Positions 56,623-64,000 of a DNA stretch of 64,000 bases are shown here, one piece after another (the first letter of the stretch is position 1; every line of letters starts with the position of its first letter). The DNA comes from Bradyrhizobium sp. Lineage in GTDB: Bacteria; Pseudomonadota; Alphaproteobacteria; Rhizobiales; Xanthobacteraceae. The stretch covers positions 62,001 to 126,000 of the forward strand of contig NZ_JACRAW010000077.1 in assembly GCF_016213215.1 (NCBI RefSeq), given 5' to 3'. Made by a program: the position numbers and the translations under genes. The notes below the pieces were generated by a model. That model did no database searches and was not told the DNA's origin. It saw only the letters and a program-made list of their open reading frames with translations.

Positions 56623-58821
56623 CTACGAGGAGTGATGGCGTTCGGTACGGCGCGTGAGCCGGCGAGGCGAGGATTCCTTGAGCGACTTTCCACGGCCAGA
56701 GAGACTCGGATTCGTCATGAAGTAATTGTGCACGTTGAAAGGCTCTTCGCCTTTCGCGGTCTTCATACGCGTTGACGACCCGTCCGGCAACAATTGCCAG
56801 CTTTGCTCGTTGTCCTTCAGATTCGCGACCATGATCTGCTCGAGAACCTGCTGATGCACCGTCGGATTTTGCAGCGGACACACGATCTCGACGCGGCGGT
56901 CGAGGTTGCGCGGCATCATGTCGGCGGAGGAGATATACACAGCCGCTTTTGCGCTCGGCAGGCCCTGGCCCATCCCGAAACAGTAGATTCGGCCGTGCTC
57001 GAGGAAGCGGCCGATGATCGACTTGACGCGGATGTTTTCCGAAAGGCCGTGAATTCCCGGACGCAGGCAGCAGATGCCGCGCACCACGAGCTCGATCGAG
57101 ACCCCGGCCTGCGAAGCTTCGTAAAGCGCGTCGATGATGTCGGGATCGACCAGCGAGTTCATCTTCATCCAGATCGTGGCCGGCCTGCCGTGCCGCGCAT
57201 GGCTGGTCTCGCCCTGAATGTGCTCGATGATGCGCTTGCGCAACGTCATCGGCGACACCGCCATCTTTTCGAGATCGCTGGGCGCGGCATAGCCGGTGAT
57301 GAAGTTGAATACCCGCGCAGCGTCGCGGCCGATCGTCGGATCGGAGGTGAAATAGGACAGGTCGGTATAGATGCGCGCGGTGACCGGGTGATAGTTGCCC
57401 GTGCCGGTGTGAACGTAGGTCGTGAGGCTTCCGCTCTCGCGGCGTACCACCATCGACAGCTTGGCGTGGGTCTTCAGTTCGAGAAAGCCGTAGACGACCT
57501 GAACGCCGGCGCGTTCAAGGTCGCGCGCCCACCGGATGTTGGCCTCCTCGTCGAAGCGCGCCTTCAACTCGATCAGCGCGGTCACCGACTTGCCGGCTTC
57601 CGCCGCTTCGGCCAGCGCCCGCACGATCGGGGAGTTGTTGGAGGTACGGTAAAGCGTCTGCTTGATGGCGACGACGTCGGGATCGCGCGCGGCCTGCTGC
57701 AGGAACTGCACGACGACATCGAAGGATTCGTACGGGTGATGGACGATCAGGTCCTTCTGGCGGATTGCGGCGAAGATGTCGCCTCCGTGCTCGCGCACAC
57801 GCTCCGGATGACGCGGCACATAGGGAGCGAATTCGAGGTCCGGGCGGTCGATCCGGGTGAGTTGCGACAACTCATTCATCGCCAGCACGCCATCGACCAG
57901 GAACACTTCGTCATCGGCGGCGGAGAGCGCGTGCTGCACGAACATGCGGAGCTGTTCCGGCATCTTGGCGTCGATCTCGAGCCGGATCACCGATCCGCGC
58001 CGCCGCCGCTTCAGCGCGCTCTCGAACAGCCGCACCAGGTCTTCGGCCTCTTCCTCGATTTCGAGCTCGGAGTCACGGATGATGCGGAAGGCACCCTGGC
58101 CGTGGACGTTGTAGCCGGGGAACAGGCGGTTGATGAACAGGCAAGTGGCTTGTTCCAGCGAGATCAGCCGGAACGAGCCGTCCTTGCCGGCGGGCATACG
58201 GATGAAGCGGTCGATCTTGCCCGGCATGCGGATGAGGGCGTTCATCTGCTTGCCGTCGGAAGCGCGCGCGAGTTGCAGGGCTATGGTGAAGCCCAGGCTC
58301 GGGATGAAGGGAAACGGATGCGCGGGATCGATCGCCAGCGGCGTCAGCAGCGGAAAGATGTTGTGGAGGAAGTAATCCTCCATCCAGACGCGCTCGGCCT
58401 TGGTGACGTCCTTGCCGTCGACGAGAACAATCCCGGCTTCGGCGAGGATGGGGCGCAACTCGCCCCAGATCGCCTGCTGGTCCGTGGCAAGCTGGGAGAC
58501 GCTCCGGTTGATCAAGACGAGCTGCTCGGCCGGGGTGAGCCCGTCCGGGCTGCGTTCGGCAATGCCTTCCCGGATTTGGGCCTTGATGCCGGCGACACGC
58601 ACCATGAAGAACTCATCAAGGTTATTCGCCGAAATCGACAGGAACCGCACCCGTTCCAGCAGCGGATGGCTGGTGTTGACCGCTTCCTCGAGCACACGCC
58701 GATTGAAATGCAGCCAGGAAAGCTCGCGGTTGATGAACCGTTCCGGGGATATGGCGATTGCCGGAATGGTCGCGACTTCCGCTTCTTTCTCTTTTAATTC
58801 AATGGTTTGCGCGGAATCCAT
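56623..58821 (-). CDS. ppk1: Polyphosphate kinase 1
   Basis: PPK1 reversibly makes polyphosphate from ATP. The 732-residue protein shows [20 protein letters not shown], the autophosphorylated His near 449 in [11 protein letters not shown], and [23 protein letters not shown], plus the [13 protein letters not shown] motif. The length is typical. hdaA lies upstream by 145 nt and ppx 12 nt downstream. Confidence 0.96.
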   Translation of the reverse strand: MDSAQTIELKEKEAEVATIPAIAISPERFINRELSWLHFNRRVLEEAVNTSHPLLERVRFLSISANNLDEFFMVRVAGIKAQIREGIAERSPDGLTPAEQLVLINRSVSQLATDQQAIWGELRPILAEAGIVLVDGKDVTKAERVWMEDYFLHNIFPLLTPLAIDPAHPFPFIPSLGFTIALQLARASDGKQMNALIRMPGKIDRFIRMPAGKDGSFRLISLEQATCLFINRLFPGYNVHGQGAFRIIRDSELEIEEEAEDLVRLFESALKRRRRGSVIRLEIDAKMPEQLRMFVQHALSAADDEVFLVDGVLAMNELSQLTRIDRPDLEFAPYVPRHPERVREHGGDIFAAIRQKDLIVHHPYESFDVVVQFLQQAARDPDVVAIKQTLYRTSNNSPIVRALAEAAEAGKSVTALIELKARFDEEANIRWARDLERAGVQVVYGFLELKTHAKLSMVVRRESGSLTTYVHTGTGNYHPVTARIYTDLSYFTSDPTIGRDAARVFNFITGYAAPSDLEKMAVSPMTLRKRIIEHIQGETSHARHGRPATIWMKMNSLVDPDIIDALYEASQAGVSIELVVRGICCLRPGIHGLSENIRVKSIIGRFLEHGRIYCFGMGQGLPSAKAAVYISSADMMPRNLDRRVEIVCPLQNPTVHQQVLEQIMVANLKDNEQSWQLLPDGSSTRMKTAKGEEPFNVHNYFMTNPSLSGRGKSLKESSPRRLTRRTERHHSS

Positions 58822-58966
58822 CAGGTTTCAGTCCATCTTGCTATCGTCCGTAGGGATATAGGTACGCGAACGCCGCAGAACATCCGTTAGCGCGACGACG
58901 TTTCGATGACATTGATGGCGCGGACGCCAGGCCCGTCAAGACATCCGCCTATGTGGATACCGCCGT

Positions 58967-59644
58967 CTAACCGTTGCGCAGAACCTCGGTCGCCAGGGCC
59001 CGGGTGATCGGGCGGCCCTGCCGCAAGGCCTCGGCATCGAGAAGCTCCACGGCCCGCCGCGCCGCGGCCGAGGAACGCTCCAGGCGGGTCGCCAGATAGC
59101 CGACCACGCTTTCGTCCACGGTCATCTGCCGGTCGGCGCAGAACTTCACGATCAGGGCGCGAAACAACTGGTCGTCGGGTGGCACGAGTGAGACGACCGG
59201 CACGGCGCGCAGCCTCGATCGCAGGTCGTTCAGCTCGACGTCGAGAGCGGCAGGTGGTGTGCGGGCGGTGATCAGGACGTAGGCGGCTTCCTCCCTCGCA
59301 AGATTCAGGAGGTGAAACAGTGCGCGTTCGTCGAAATGTTTCGGCTCCAGATCCTCCACGACCAGCGAGCCGGTGGCCAGTGCAGCCGGCACGGAGGCCG
59401 AGGTCAGGGCGGAAGCGGTGGTGGAGCGTGCGCCAGATTCCTGGGCCCAGATGGCAGCGAGATGACTCTTGCCAGAACCTTCCGGTCCGATCACAAACAT
59501 GATCCGGTTCGGCCATTCCGGCCAGCTGTCGATCAAGGTCAATGCGGCGGCGTTCGCGGGACCTTCCAGGAAATTGTCGCGGTCGAAGTTCTCCGTGTGC
59601 GGCAGCGCAAATGCCAACTGACGGGGGGGAACGCGACCTGCCAC
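58967..59644 (-). CDS. hdaA: DnaA-related regulatory ATPase HdaA
   Basis: The 225-residue protein resembles DnaA domain III: DNFLEGPANAAAL near 23-35, Walker A GPEGSGKSH at 53-61 and a sensor region near 150-175. It lacks the DNA-binding domain IV, which defines Hda/HdaA. It promotes hydrolysis of DnaA-ATP with the sliding clamp; the clamp motif is probably RQLAFALPH near 8-16. The start is a GTG. Direct repeats lie upstream. Confidence 0.88.
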   Translation of the reverse strand: MAGRVPPRQLAFALPHTENFDRDNFLEGPANAAALTLIDSWPEWPNRIMFVIGPEGSGKSHLAAIWAQESGARSTTASALTSASVPAALATGSLVVEDLEPKHFDERALFHLLNLAREEAAYVLITARTPPAALDVELNDLRSRLRAVPVVSLVPPDDQLFRALIVKFCADRQMTVDESVVGYLATRLERSSAAARRAVELLDAEALRQGRPITRALATEVLRNG

Positions 59645-59710
59645 GCATTTTACTCCATGCCGGATCGCACCGGGCCGGGTAAGCCAGCAGCGCTGCGTCG
59701 ATTATCCGGT

Positions 59711-59749
59711 TTCGTTACTTCGGCTTCGTTACTTTAGGGTCCGTTATTC
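59711..59749. repeat. Direct repeats upstream of hdaA
   Basis: TTCGTTACTT occurs at 59711-59720 and 59725-59734, and a degenerate third copy TCCGTTATTC at 59740-59749. The 14-15 bp period places them on nearly one helix face. They lie 67-105 nt upstream of the hdaA start. Confidence 0.6.
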
Positions 59750-59757
59750 TGAGTTCT

Positions 59758-60300
59758 TCACTTGGCGTCGATGGTGCTCATGTGCCTCACCCACTCGACG
59801 AGATAAAGGGATACGGAAGCCAGCGTAAGTACCGTGACCAGACCCATGAGTATCATATCATAGGGCGCTGGATTGAAGCCGAAAGCCAACGAGGCGAGCA
59901 CCAGCGCCGCGAAGGCCACCTGGGCCACCGTGTTTAGCTTGGATACCATCAAGGGCCGCATGGGGATCGGTTTGTCGAACAGCCAGGACACGATCACCGC
60001 GGTCACGATCATGATGTCGCGCGACACGACCAGGATCACGATCCAGCGGGGGATTGCCCCCCAGATTCCGAGCGCCATGTAGATCGAGACCAGGAGCGCC
60101 TTGTCGGCGAGCGGATCGAGCAGGGCGCCCAGCTCGCTGGCCATGTTGAAGCGCTTGGCGAGGAACCCGTCCACGGCGTCGCTGACGCCGGCCACCACGA
60201 AGACGGCGAACGCGACCTCCATCTGGCTTGAAACGATCGCCCAGACGACGATCGGGACCAGCATGATGCGGCCCAAAGTAATAATGTTCGGAATGCTCAC
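59758..60300 (-). CDS. CDP-alcohol phosphatidyltransferase family protein
   Basis: The 180-residue inner-membrane enzyme has the family motif DAVDGFLAKRFNMASELGALLDPLADK near 38-64, with the usual DG, G, D and D positions; Lys replaces the Arg in the canonical AR pair. It makes a phospholipid head-group transfer from CDP-diacylglycerol, probably PgsA-type phosphatidylglycerophosphate or a cardiolipin synthase. The start is a GTG. It lies just upstream of hdaA on the same strand. Confidence 0.88.
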   Translation of the reverse strand: MSIPNIITLGRIMLVPIVVWAIVSSQMEVAFAVFVVAGVSDAVDGFLAKRFNMASELGALLDPLADKALLVSIYMALGIWGAIPRWIVILVVSRDIMIVTAVIVSWLFDKPIPMRPLMVSKLNTVAQVAFAALVLASLAFGFNPAPYDMILMGLVTVLTLASVSLYLVEWVRHMSTIDAK

Positions 60301-60453
60301 TCGGCGCTTCCCGGCACCCGGTCTGAACTAAAGCCGGCCCTTGGCGGGGTGAGCCGGTTCTCCTCTACATAGTACACGGGCGAAGGCCTTGCGAGCCATT
60401 GCACGGGAGCGGAATCCGACGTAACCAGCCGGTCCAGCATCTGGAAATCGGGC

Positions 60454-61527
60454 ATGATCGACCGCAAGAACGGCCTTACTTACGCGGATTCGGGCGTCGA
60501 TATCGATGCGGGCAACCGCCTCGTCGACCTCATCAAGCCGATGGTGCGGGCCACCGCACGTGCCGGGGCCGATGCCGAGATCGGCGGATTCGGGGGCCTG
60601 TTCGACCTGAAGGCGGCCGGCTTTACGGATCCGGTCCTGGTGGCTGCTACGGACGGCGTCGGCACCAAGGTCAAGATCGCGATCGAGACCAACTTGCACG
60701 GCTCGATTGGCATCGATCTCGTCGCGATGTCGGTCAATGACCTCGTGGTTCAGGGCGCCGAGCCGCTTTTCTTCCTGGACTACTTTGCCTGTGGAAAGCT
60801 CGAGCCCGAGGCGGCTGCCGCCATCGTGGCCGGAATCGCCGAGGGCTGCCGCGAATCCGGCTGTGCGCTGATCGGAGGCGAGACCGCCGAGATGCCGGGC
60901 CTCTACAAGGACGGAGACTATGACCTCGCCGGTTTTGCGGTCGGGGCCGCCGAGCGTGGCACGCTGTTGCCGCGCGGTGATATCGTCGCGGGCGATGCGG
61001 TGATCGGCCTGGCCTCGTCCGGCGTTCACTCCAATGGCTTCTCGTTGGTGCGCAAGATTGTCGCGCAGTCCGGCCTCGGCTTTGACGCGAAGGCACCGTT
61101 CTCGCCCGTGATGACGCTGGGCGGCGCGCTGCTGATTCCGACCCGCCTTTACGTGAAATCGTGCCTCCGCGCGATCCGGGAGACCGGCGCCGTGAAGGGT
61201 CTTGCCCATATCACCGGCGGTGGGTTCACCGACAATATTCCACGTGTCCTGCCCAAGCATCTCGGCGTCGGCATTGATCTGGCGCGCGTGCCGGTCCTGC
61301 CCGTGTTTAAATGGCTCGCTGCCCAGGGCGGCATCGCCGAACTCGAATTGTTGCGCACCTTCAACTGCGGCATCGGCATGGTGGGTATCGTCCGGGCGGA
61401 TGCCGTCGACGAGGTCGCCGCGGTTCTCGCGGACGCGGGCGAGACAGTGGCGGTGCTGGGTGAAGTCATTCCGGCCGCGGGCGAACATCGCGTGGTTTAT
61501 AACGGCCACCTTGATCTGGCATTGTGA
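60454..61527 (+). CDS. purM: Phosphoribosylformylglycinamidine cyclo-ligase
   Basis: PurM closes the imidazole ring to form AIR. The 357-residue protein starts with [19 protein letters not shown] and has [36 protein letters not shown] and [14 protein letters not shown]. It is the first gene of purMN and diverges from the CDP-alcohol gene. purF of the same pathway is 47 kb away in this window. Confidence 0.97.
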   Translation: MIDRKNGLTYADSGVDIDAGNRLVDLIKPMVRATARAGADAEIGGFGGLFDLKAAGFTDPVLVAATDGVGTKVKIAIETNLHGSIGIDLVAMSVNDLVVQGAEPLFFLDYFACGKLEPEAAAAIVAGIAEGCRESGCALIGGETAEMPGLYKDGDYDLAGFAVGAAERGTLLPRGDIVAGDAVIGLASSGVHSNGFSLVRKIVAQSGLGFDAKAPFSPVMTLGGALLIPTRLYVKSCLRAIRETGAVKGLAHITGGGFTDNIPRVLPKHLGVGIDLARVPVLPVFKWLAAQGGIAELELLRTFNCGIGMVGIVRADAVDEVAAVLADAGETVAVLGEVIPAAGEHRVVYNGHLDLAL

Positions 61528-61531
61528 GACG

Positions 61532-62185
61532 ATGAAGCGCCGCGTCGCCATCCTGATATCCGGACGTGGGTCCAACATGGCCGCGCTGATCAGGGCAGCG
61601 GCGCAGGCGGACTTCCCGGCCGAGATTACGCTCGTCATTTCCAATCGCCCCGATGCGGCCGGCCTTGGGAAGGCCAGGGCGAGCGGGGTCGAAACGCTTG
61701 TGGTCGAGAGTAAGCCGTTCGGCAAGGATCGCGCCGCCTTCGAGTCCGCGTTGCAGTCGGCCCTCGACCGCCACCGCATCGAGTTGATCTGTCTCGCCGG
61801 CTTCATGCGCCTGTTCACGGCCGAGTTCGTGCGGCGCTGGTACGGAAGGATGCTCAATATCCACCCGTCGCTGCTGCCGTCCTTTCCGGGTCTTGACCCG
61901 CACGGCCAGGCCCTGCGCGCCGGCGTCAAGCTGTCCGGGGCGACGGTACATTTCGTCATTCCCGAGACCGACGCCGGACCGATCGTGATGCAGGGCGCGG
62001 TCCCGGTCAGCGACCACGACACCTCGGACACGCTGTCGGAGCGCATCCTCGAGGTCGAGCACCGCATCTATCAGGAATCGCTGCGGCTGCTGGCAATCGG
62101 GAAAGTCCGCATCGAAGGCGACGTCTGCAAGACGACCGGCAGCACCGATTCGGGGAATTTCCTGATCTCGCCGGTGGTGGGCTGA
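61532..62185 (+). CDS. purN: Phosphoribosylglycinamide formyltransferase
   Basis: PurN formylates GAR with 10-formyl-THF. The 217-residue protein has ILISGRGSNM near 7-16 and the catalytic Asn109, His111 and Asp147 in NIHPSLLPSFPG and PETDAGPI. ATG 61532 lies 4 nt after the purM stop; the track ORF begins inside purM. purM-purN is the standard pair. Confidence 0.97.
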   Translation: MKRRVAILISGRGSNMAALIRAAAQADFPAEITLVISNRPDAAGLGKARASGVETLVVESKPFGKDRAAFESALQSALDRHRIELICLAGFMRLFTAEFVRRWYGRMLNIHPSLLPSFPGLDPHGQALRAGVKLSGATVHFVIPETDAGPIVMQGAVPVSDHDTSDTLSERILEVEHRIYQESLRLLAIGKVRIEGDVCKTTGSTDSGNFLISPVVG

Positions 62186-62226
62186 AGGCCGGGCGATACT
62201 TCTCCTGACCAGGGGCTGCCTGCGAA

Positions 62227-62568
62227 CTATTTAATGTAGTCCGCAACTTCGCCACGGCGAATGTATCCATAGATGCGGAAACCGTCGGCAGTTTCCACGC
62301 CTGCGAAGCGTATTAATCTCAAGATTTCCCGAAGAGTATCGCGTTCTTGGGGTGTCCGGACCGATAGTTCGGCCCACTCCATCCAGTCCCAACCACCCTC
62401 TGACCAGTGGTAGTACCACTCGCCGTCCCAGGAACTTAGGTGGCCTGTATCCAAGCTCTTACAGCGAAAGCTGGGCCATTCAGCGCAATCGAGTTCGAGT
62501 ATTGCTTTCCGCAATTCGCGCCACTTAGTGTCATTCGCAACCGAGAAATAGTCCGACTTCTGTGCCAT
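62227..62568 (-). CDS. Orphan protein, possibly DUF6678-like
   Basis: The 113-residue protein is Trp-rich (KWRELRKAI, SSWDGEWYYHWSEGGWDWMEWAEL) and ends with a small fold (ETADGFRIYGYIRRGE). I believe it may match the uncharacterised DUF6678 family, but this is from memory. It has no signal peptide. Its base composition is visibly poorer in GC than its neighbours and codon use differs, which suggests a recent arrival. It points toward purN, with about 40 nt between stops. Confidence 0.6.
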   Translation of the reverse strand: MAQKSDYFSVANDTKWRELRKAILELDCAEWPSFRCKSLDTGHLSSWDGEWYYHWSEGGWDWMEWAELSVRTPQERDTLREILRLIRFAGVETADGFRIYGYIRRGEVADYIK

Positions 62569-62785
62569 CTACTCACCTTGGCGGCGCTTAAGCTGCAGCA
62601 CCACGTCACCCGTTGTGCTTGTAGACTCACTGCCTGTGGCTGCAGAACCACAACATCGGGCAATCACCCCCACGAAATTGAGTCCGGTCATTGACCGTCA
62701 CGGCCAAGTGGAGGCAAATCGCGCCCAAGCCGGCAAGAAGTGTTGTGTTTTTGTGCGCTGTCGTTCGTTTCGGGATTTTGCATTG

Positions 62786-63925
62786 ATGCGCTGCTCATCG
62801 CGACCACTGCTGACAGGGCCGGCGGGCCGTGGCTGCTGGTCGGCGGTGATAGTCGCGGTCTTTGTCTGCCTCGGCCTCGTGGCTGGCGCAGCATCGCCGG
62901 CGTGCGCGCAGTTAGTGCCCATGCCGATCCGGACACCAGTCCCGACACCAATCCCGACACCGACGGACGCCAATTCCGACCTGTCGGCCGGCGGGGCGGC
63001 GCTCAACCTCGGCAGCAGCTTTCTGGAGCGATTGGGTGGCCAGGCCGGCAATTTCTACAACCGTTCGCTGCGAACCAATCCCGGCGGCGGCGGCTCGTCG
63101 GAAGAGGCGGAAGGTCCGCGCTATCGCAGCTGGGTCGAGGCCTACGGCATTTCGGTCAGGACCGACGCCCAAGGTGACTTCGTCGGCGACAGGCGCACGA
63201 CCTGGGGCGGCGTCGCCGGCCTGGGCGCGCGAATCGCTCCCGGCGTGAACATCGGCTTCTCGATCGATCAGAGCCGCACCGCAATCGACGTGCCGCTGGC
63301 GCTGCAGTCGGCGACCCTCGATCTGACCCAGTTCGGCTTCAACGCCTCGGTCGACAAGGGGCCCTGGACCTGGGCATTTGCGCTGGTGCACGGCTTCGGC
63401 AACGTCCACACCAGCCGCGATACCGGCCTTGGCCTCGCCCTAGCCAGCTACGGCGCCACGGTCGACGGAGCGCTGACCGAACTCAGTTATTACTGGACCA
63501 AGGATCAGAGCCGGATCGTGCCCAAGGCCGCGCTCGAATATGTGCGGGCCACGACCGGGTCATGGCAAGAGATCGGCGGCTTTGATCCGATGGCGGGTAG
63601 CACGCTGACGCTGGAGCGTTCACGCGTCATGATCGGCGCGGAGGTCGGGCATTACTTCATCTTCGACCGGAAAATTCTCGATCTGTCAGCCTACGGCAAG
63701 TTCGTCGACAATTTCTCGCAGAACCTCGGTTCGGTCGTGGTCAGCCTCGGGCAGCAGAGTATTGCGGTGCAGGGTATCGGCGAGAGCCGGTACGGTGCCG
63801 ATGCCGGCGGCTCGGCCTCGCTCAGCCTGACCAACACGGCGCGGCTCTACGTCAATTACGACGCCAAGTTCCGCTCCGCCCTGCAATCGCACCAGGGGAC
63901 GGTCGGCTTCGAAATGAAGTGGTAG
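62786..63925 (+). CDS. Autotransporter-type outer-membrane beta-barrel protein
   Basis: The 379-residue product has a signal peptide ending SPACAQ near 42, a short Pro/Thr repeat (PIRTPVPTPIPTPT), then a barrel domain. The barrel's amphipathic strands (FNASVDKGPWTWAFALVHGFG, SYYWTKDQSRIVPKAALEYV) end in the aromatic VGFEMKW typical of outer-membrane proteins. It matches the autotransporter barrel family but has almost no passenger. ATG 62786 is used; the track ORF starts 57 codons earlier in intergenic DNA. A convergent partner is not visible before the window ends. Confidence 0.85.
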   Translation: MRCSSRPLLTGPAGRGCWSAVIVAVFVCLGLVAGAASPACAQLVPMPIRTPVPTPIPTPTDANSDLSAGGAALNLGSSFLERLGGQAGNFYNRSLRTNPGGGGSSEEAEGPRYRSWVEAYGISVRTDAQGDFVGDRRTTWGGVAGLGARIAPGVNIGFSIDQSRTAIDVPLALQSATLDLTQFGFNASVDKGPWTWAFALVHGFGNVHTSRDTGLGLALASYGATVDGALTELSYYWTKDQSRIVPKAALEYVRATTGSWQEIGGFDPMAGSTLTLERSRVMIGAEVGHYFIFDRKILDLSAYGKFVDNFSQNLGSVVVSLGQQSIAVQGIGESRYGADAGGSASLSLTNTARLYVNYDAKFRSALQSHQGTVGFEMKW

Positions 63926-64000
63926 GGGTCCAGACCCCCGCCGGAACTCACTTTCGCGTCAAACCAGCGCGTGACGTTGCAAGTTGAACGTCATAGCAAT

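Noticed and set aside
56794-58797. 667-residue plus ORF over ppk1
   Set aside because: Antisense reading of a conserved gene, with no motif of its own.
60328-62067. 579-residue minus ORF over purM and purN
   Set aside because: Antisense shadow of purMN.

Overview
The window reads as one continuous chromosomal segment of a GC-rich alphaproteobacterium, most likely a Bradyrhizobium or close relative (Nitrobacteraceae). The evidence is gene content and order: rpsF-rpsR-DUF2232-rplI, lptF-lptG-lptD-surA-pdxA-rsmA, cvpA-purF, YfgM/lipoprotein/der, ppx-ppk-hdaA-CDP-alcohol transferase divergent from purMN, and many small Ala/Pro-rich secreted proteins. I see no rRNA, tRNA, CRISPR array, integrase, transposase or phage gene. 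About 66 protein genes are supported; most are housekeeping.

Layout. 1-9.9 kb: prfC, a secreted TolA/TonB-C-like protein, an NnrU protein, panB, an acyl-CoA synthetase, then YfgM-like protein, a BamF-like lipoprotein and der, an MFS exporter and a BamE-like small protein. 10-22 kb: LivK-type binding protein, an SDR, cvpA-purF, radA, an SPFH protein, xth, a Cys-rich repeat protein, alr and dnaB. 22-31 kb: a 39-residue membrane protein, cfa, a c-type cytochrome with a long charged tail, a TetR-thioesterase pair, the rpsF-rpsR-DUF2232-rplI operon and a TetR-desaturase pair. 31-38 kb: fabD, fabG, acpP, fabF, mltG, yicC, gmk: fatty-acid synthesis running into envelope and nucleotide genes. 38-48 kb (minus strand): a Pro-rich membrane protein, a zinc alcohol dehydrogenase and the long lptF-lptG-lptD-surA-pdxA-rsmA operon for LPS export and outer-membrane assembly. 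48-64 kb: pepA-holC, a lipoprotein, an ABC-F ATPase, ndk, a TerC-family protein, ppx-ppk, hdaA, a CDP-alcohol phosphatidyltransferase, purM-purN, a lower-GC orphan ORF and an autotransporter-type beta-barrel.

How it works together. Three themes recur: envelope building (lpt, surA, Bam-like lipoproteins, mltG, fab, cfa, desaturase), purine and nucleotide metabolism (purF, purM, purN, ndk, gmk, polyphosphate), and replication or repair (dnaB, hdaA, holC, radA, xth). Packing is tight: many ATGA/GTGA start-stop overlaps, and convergent pairs that meet with almost no gap, two of them sharing a CTAG that supplies TAG stops on both strands.

No clearly new defence or mobile system was found. The less ordinary signals are regulatory or architectural: two TetR-lipid-enzyme cassettes with near-perfect operators over their promoters, two CRP-type inverted repeats, a 16-bp palindrome between cfa and the cytochrome gene, triplicated direct repeats upstream of hdaA, and a lipoprotein in the slot where bamB often sits. 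All coordinates and motifs were read by eye; no similarity search was run.
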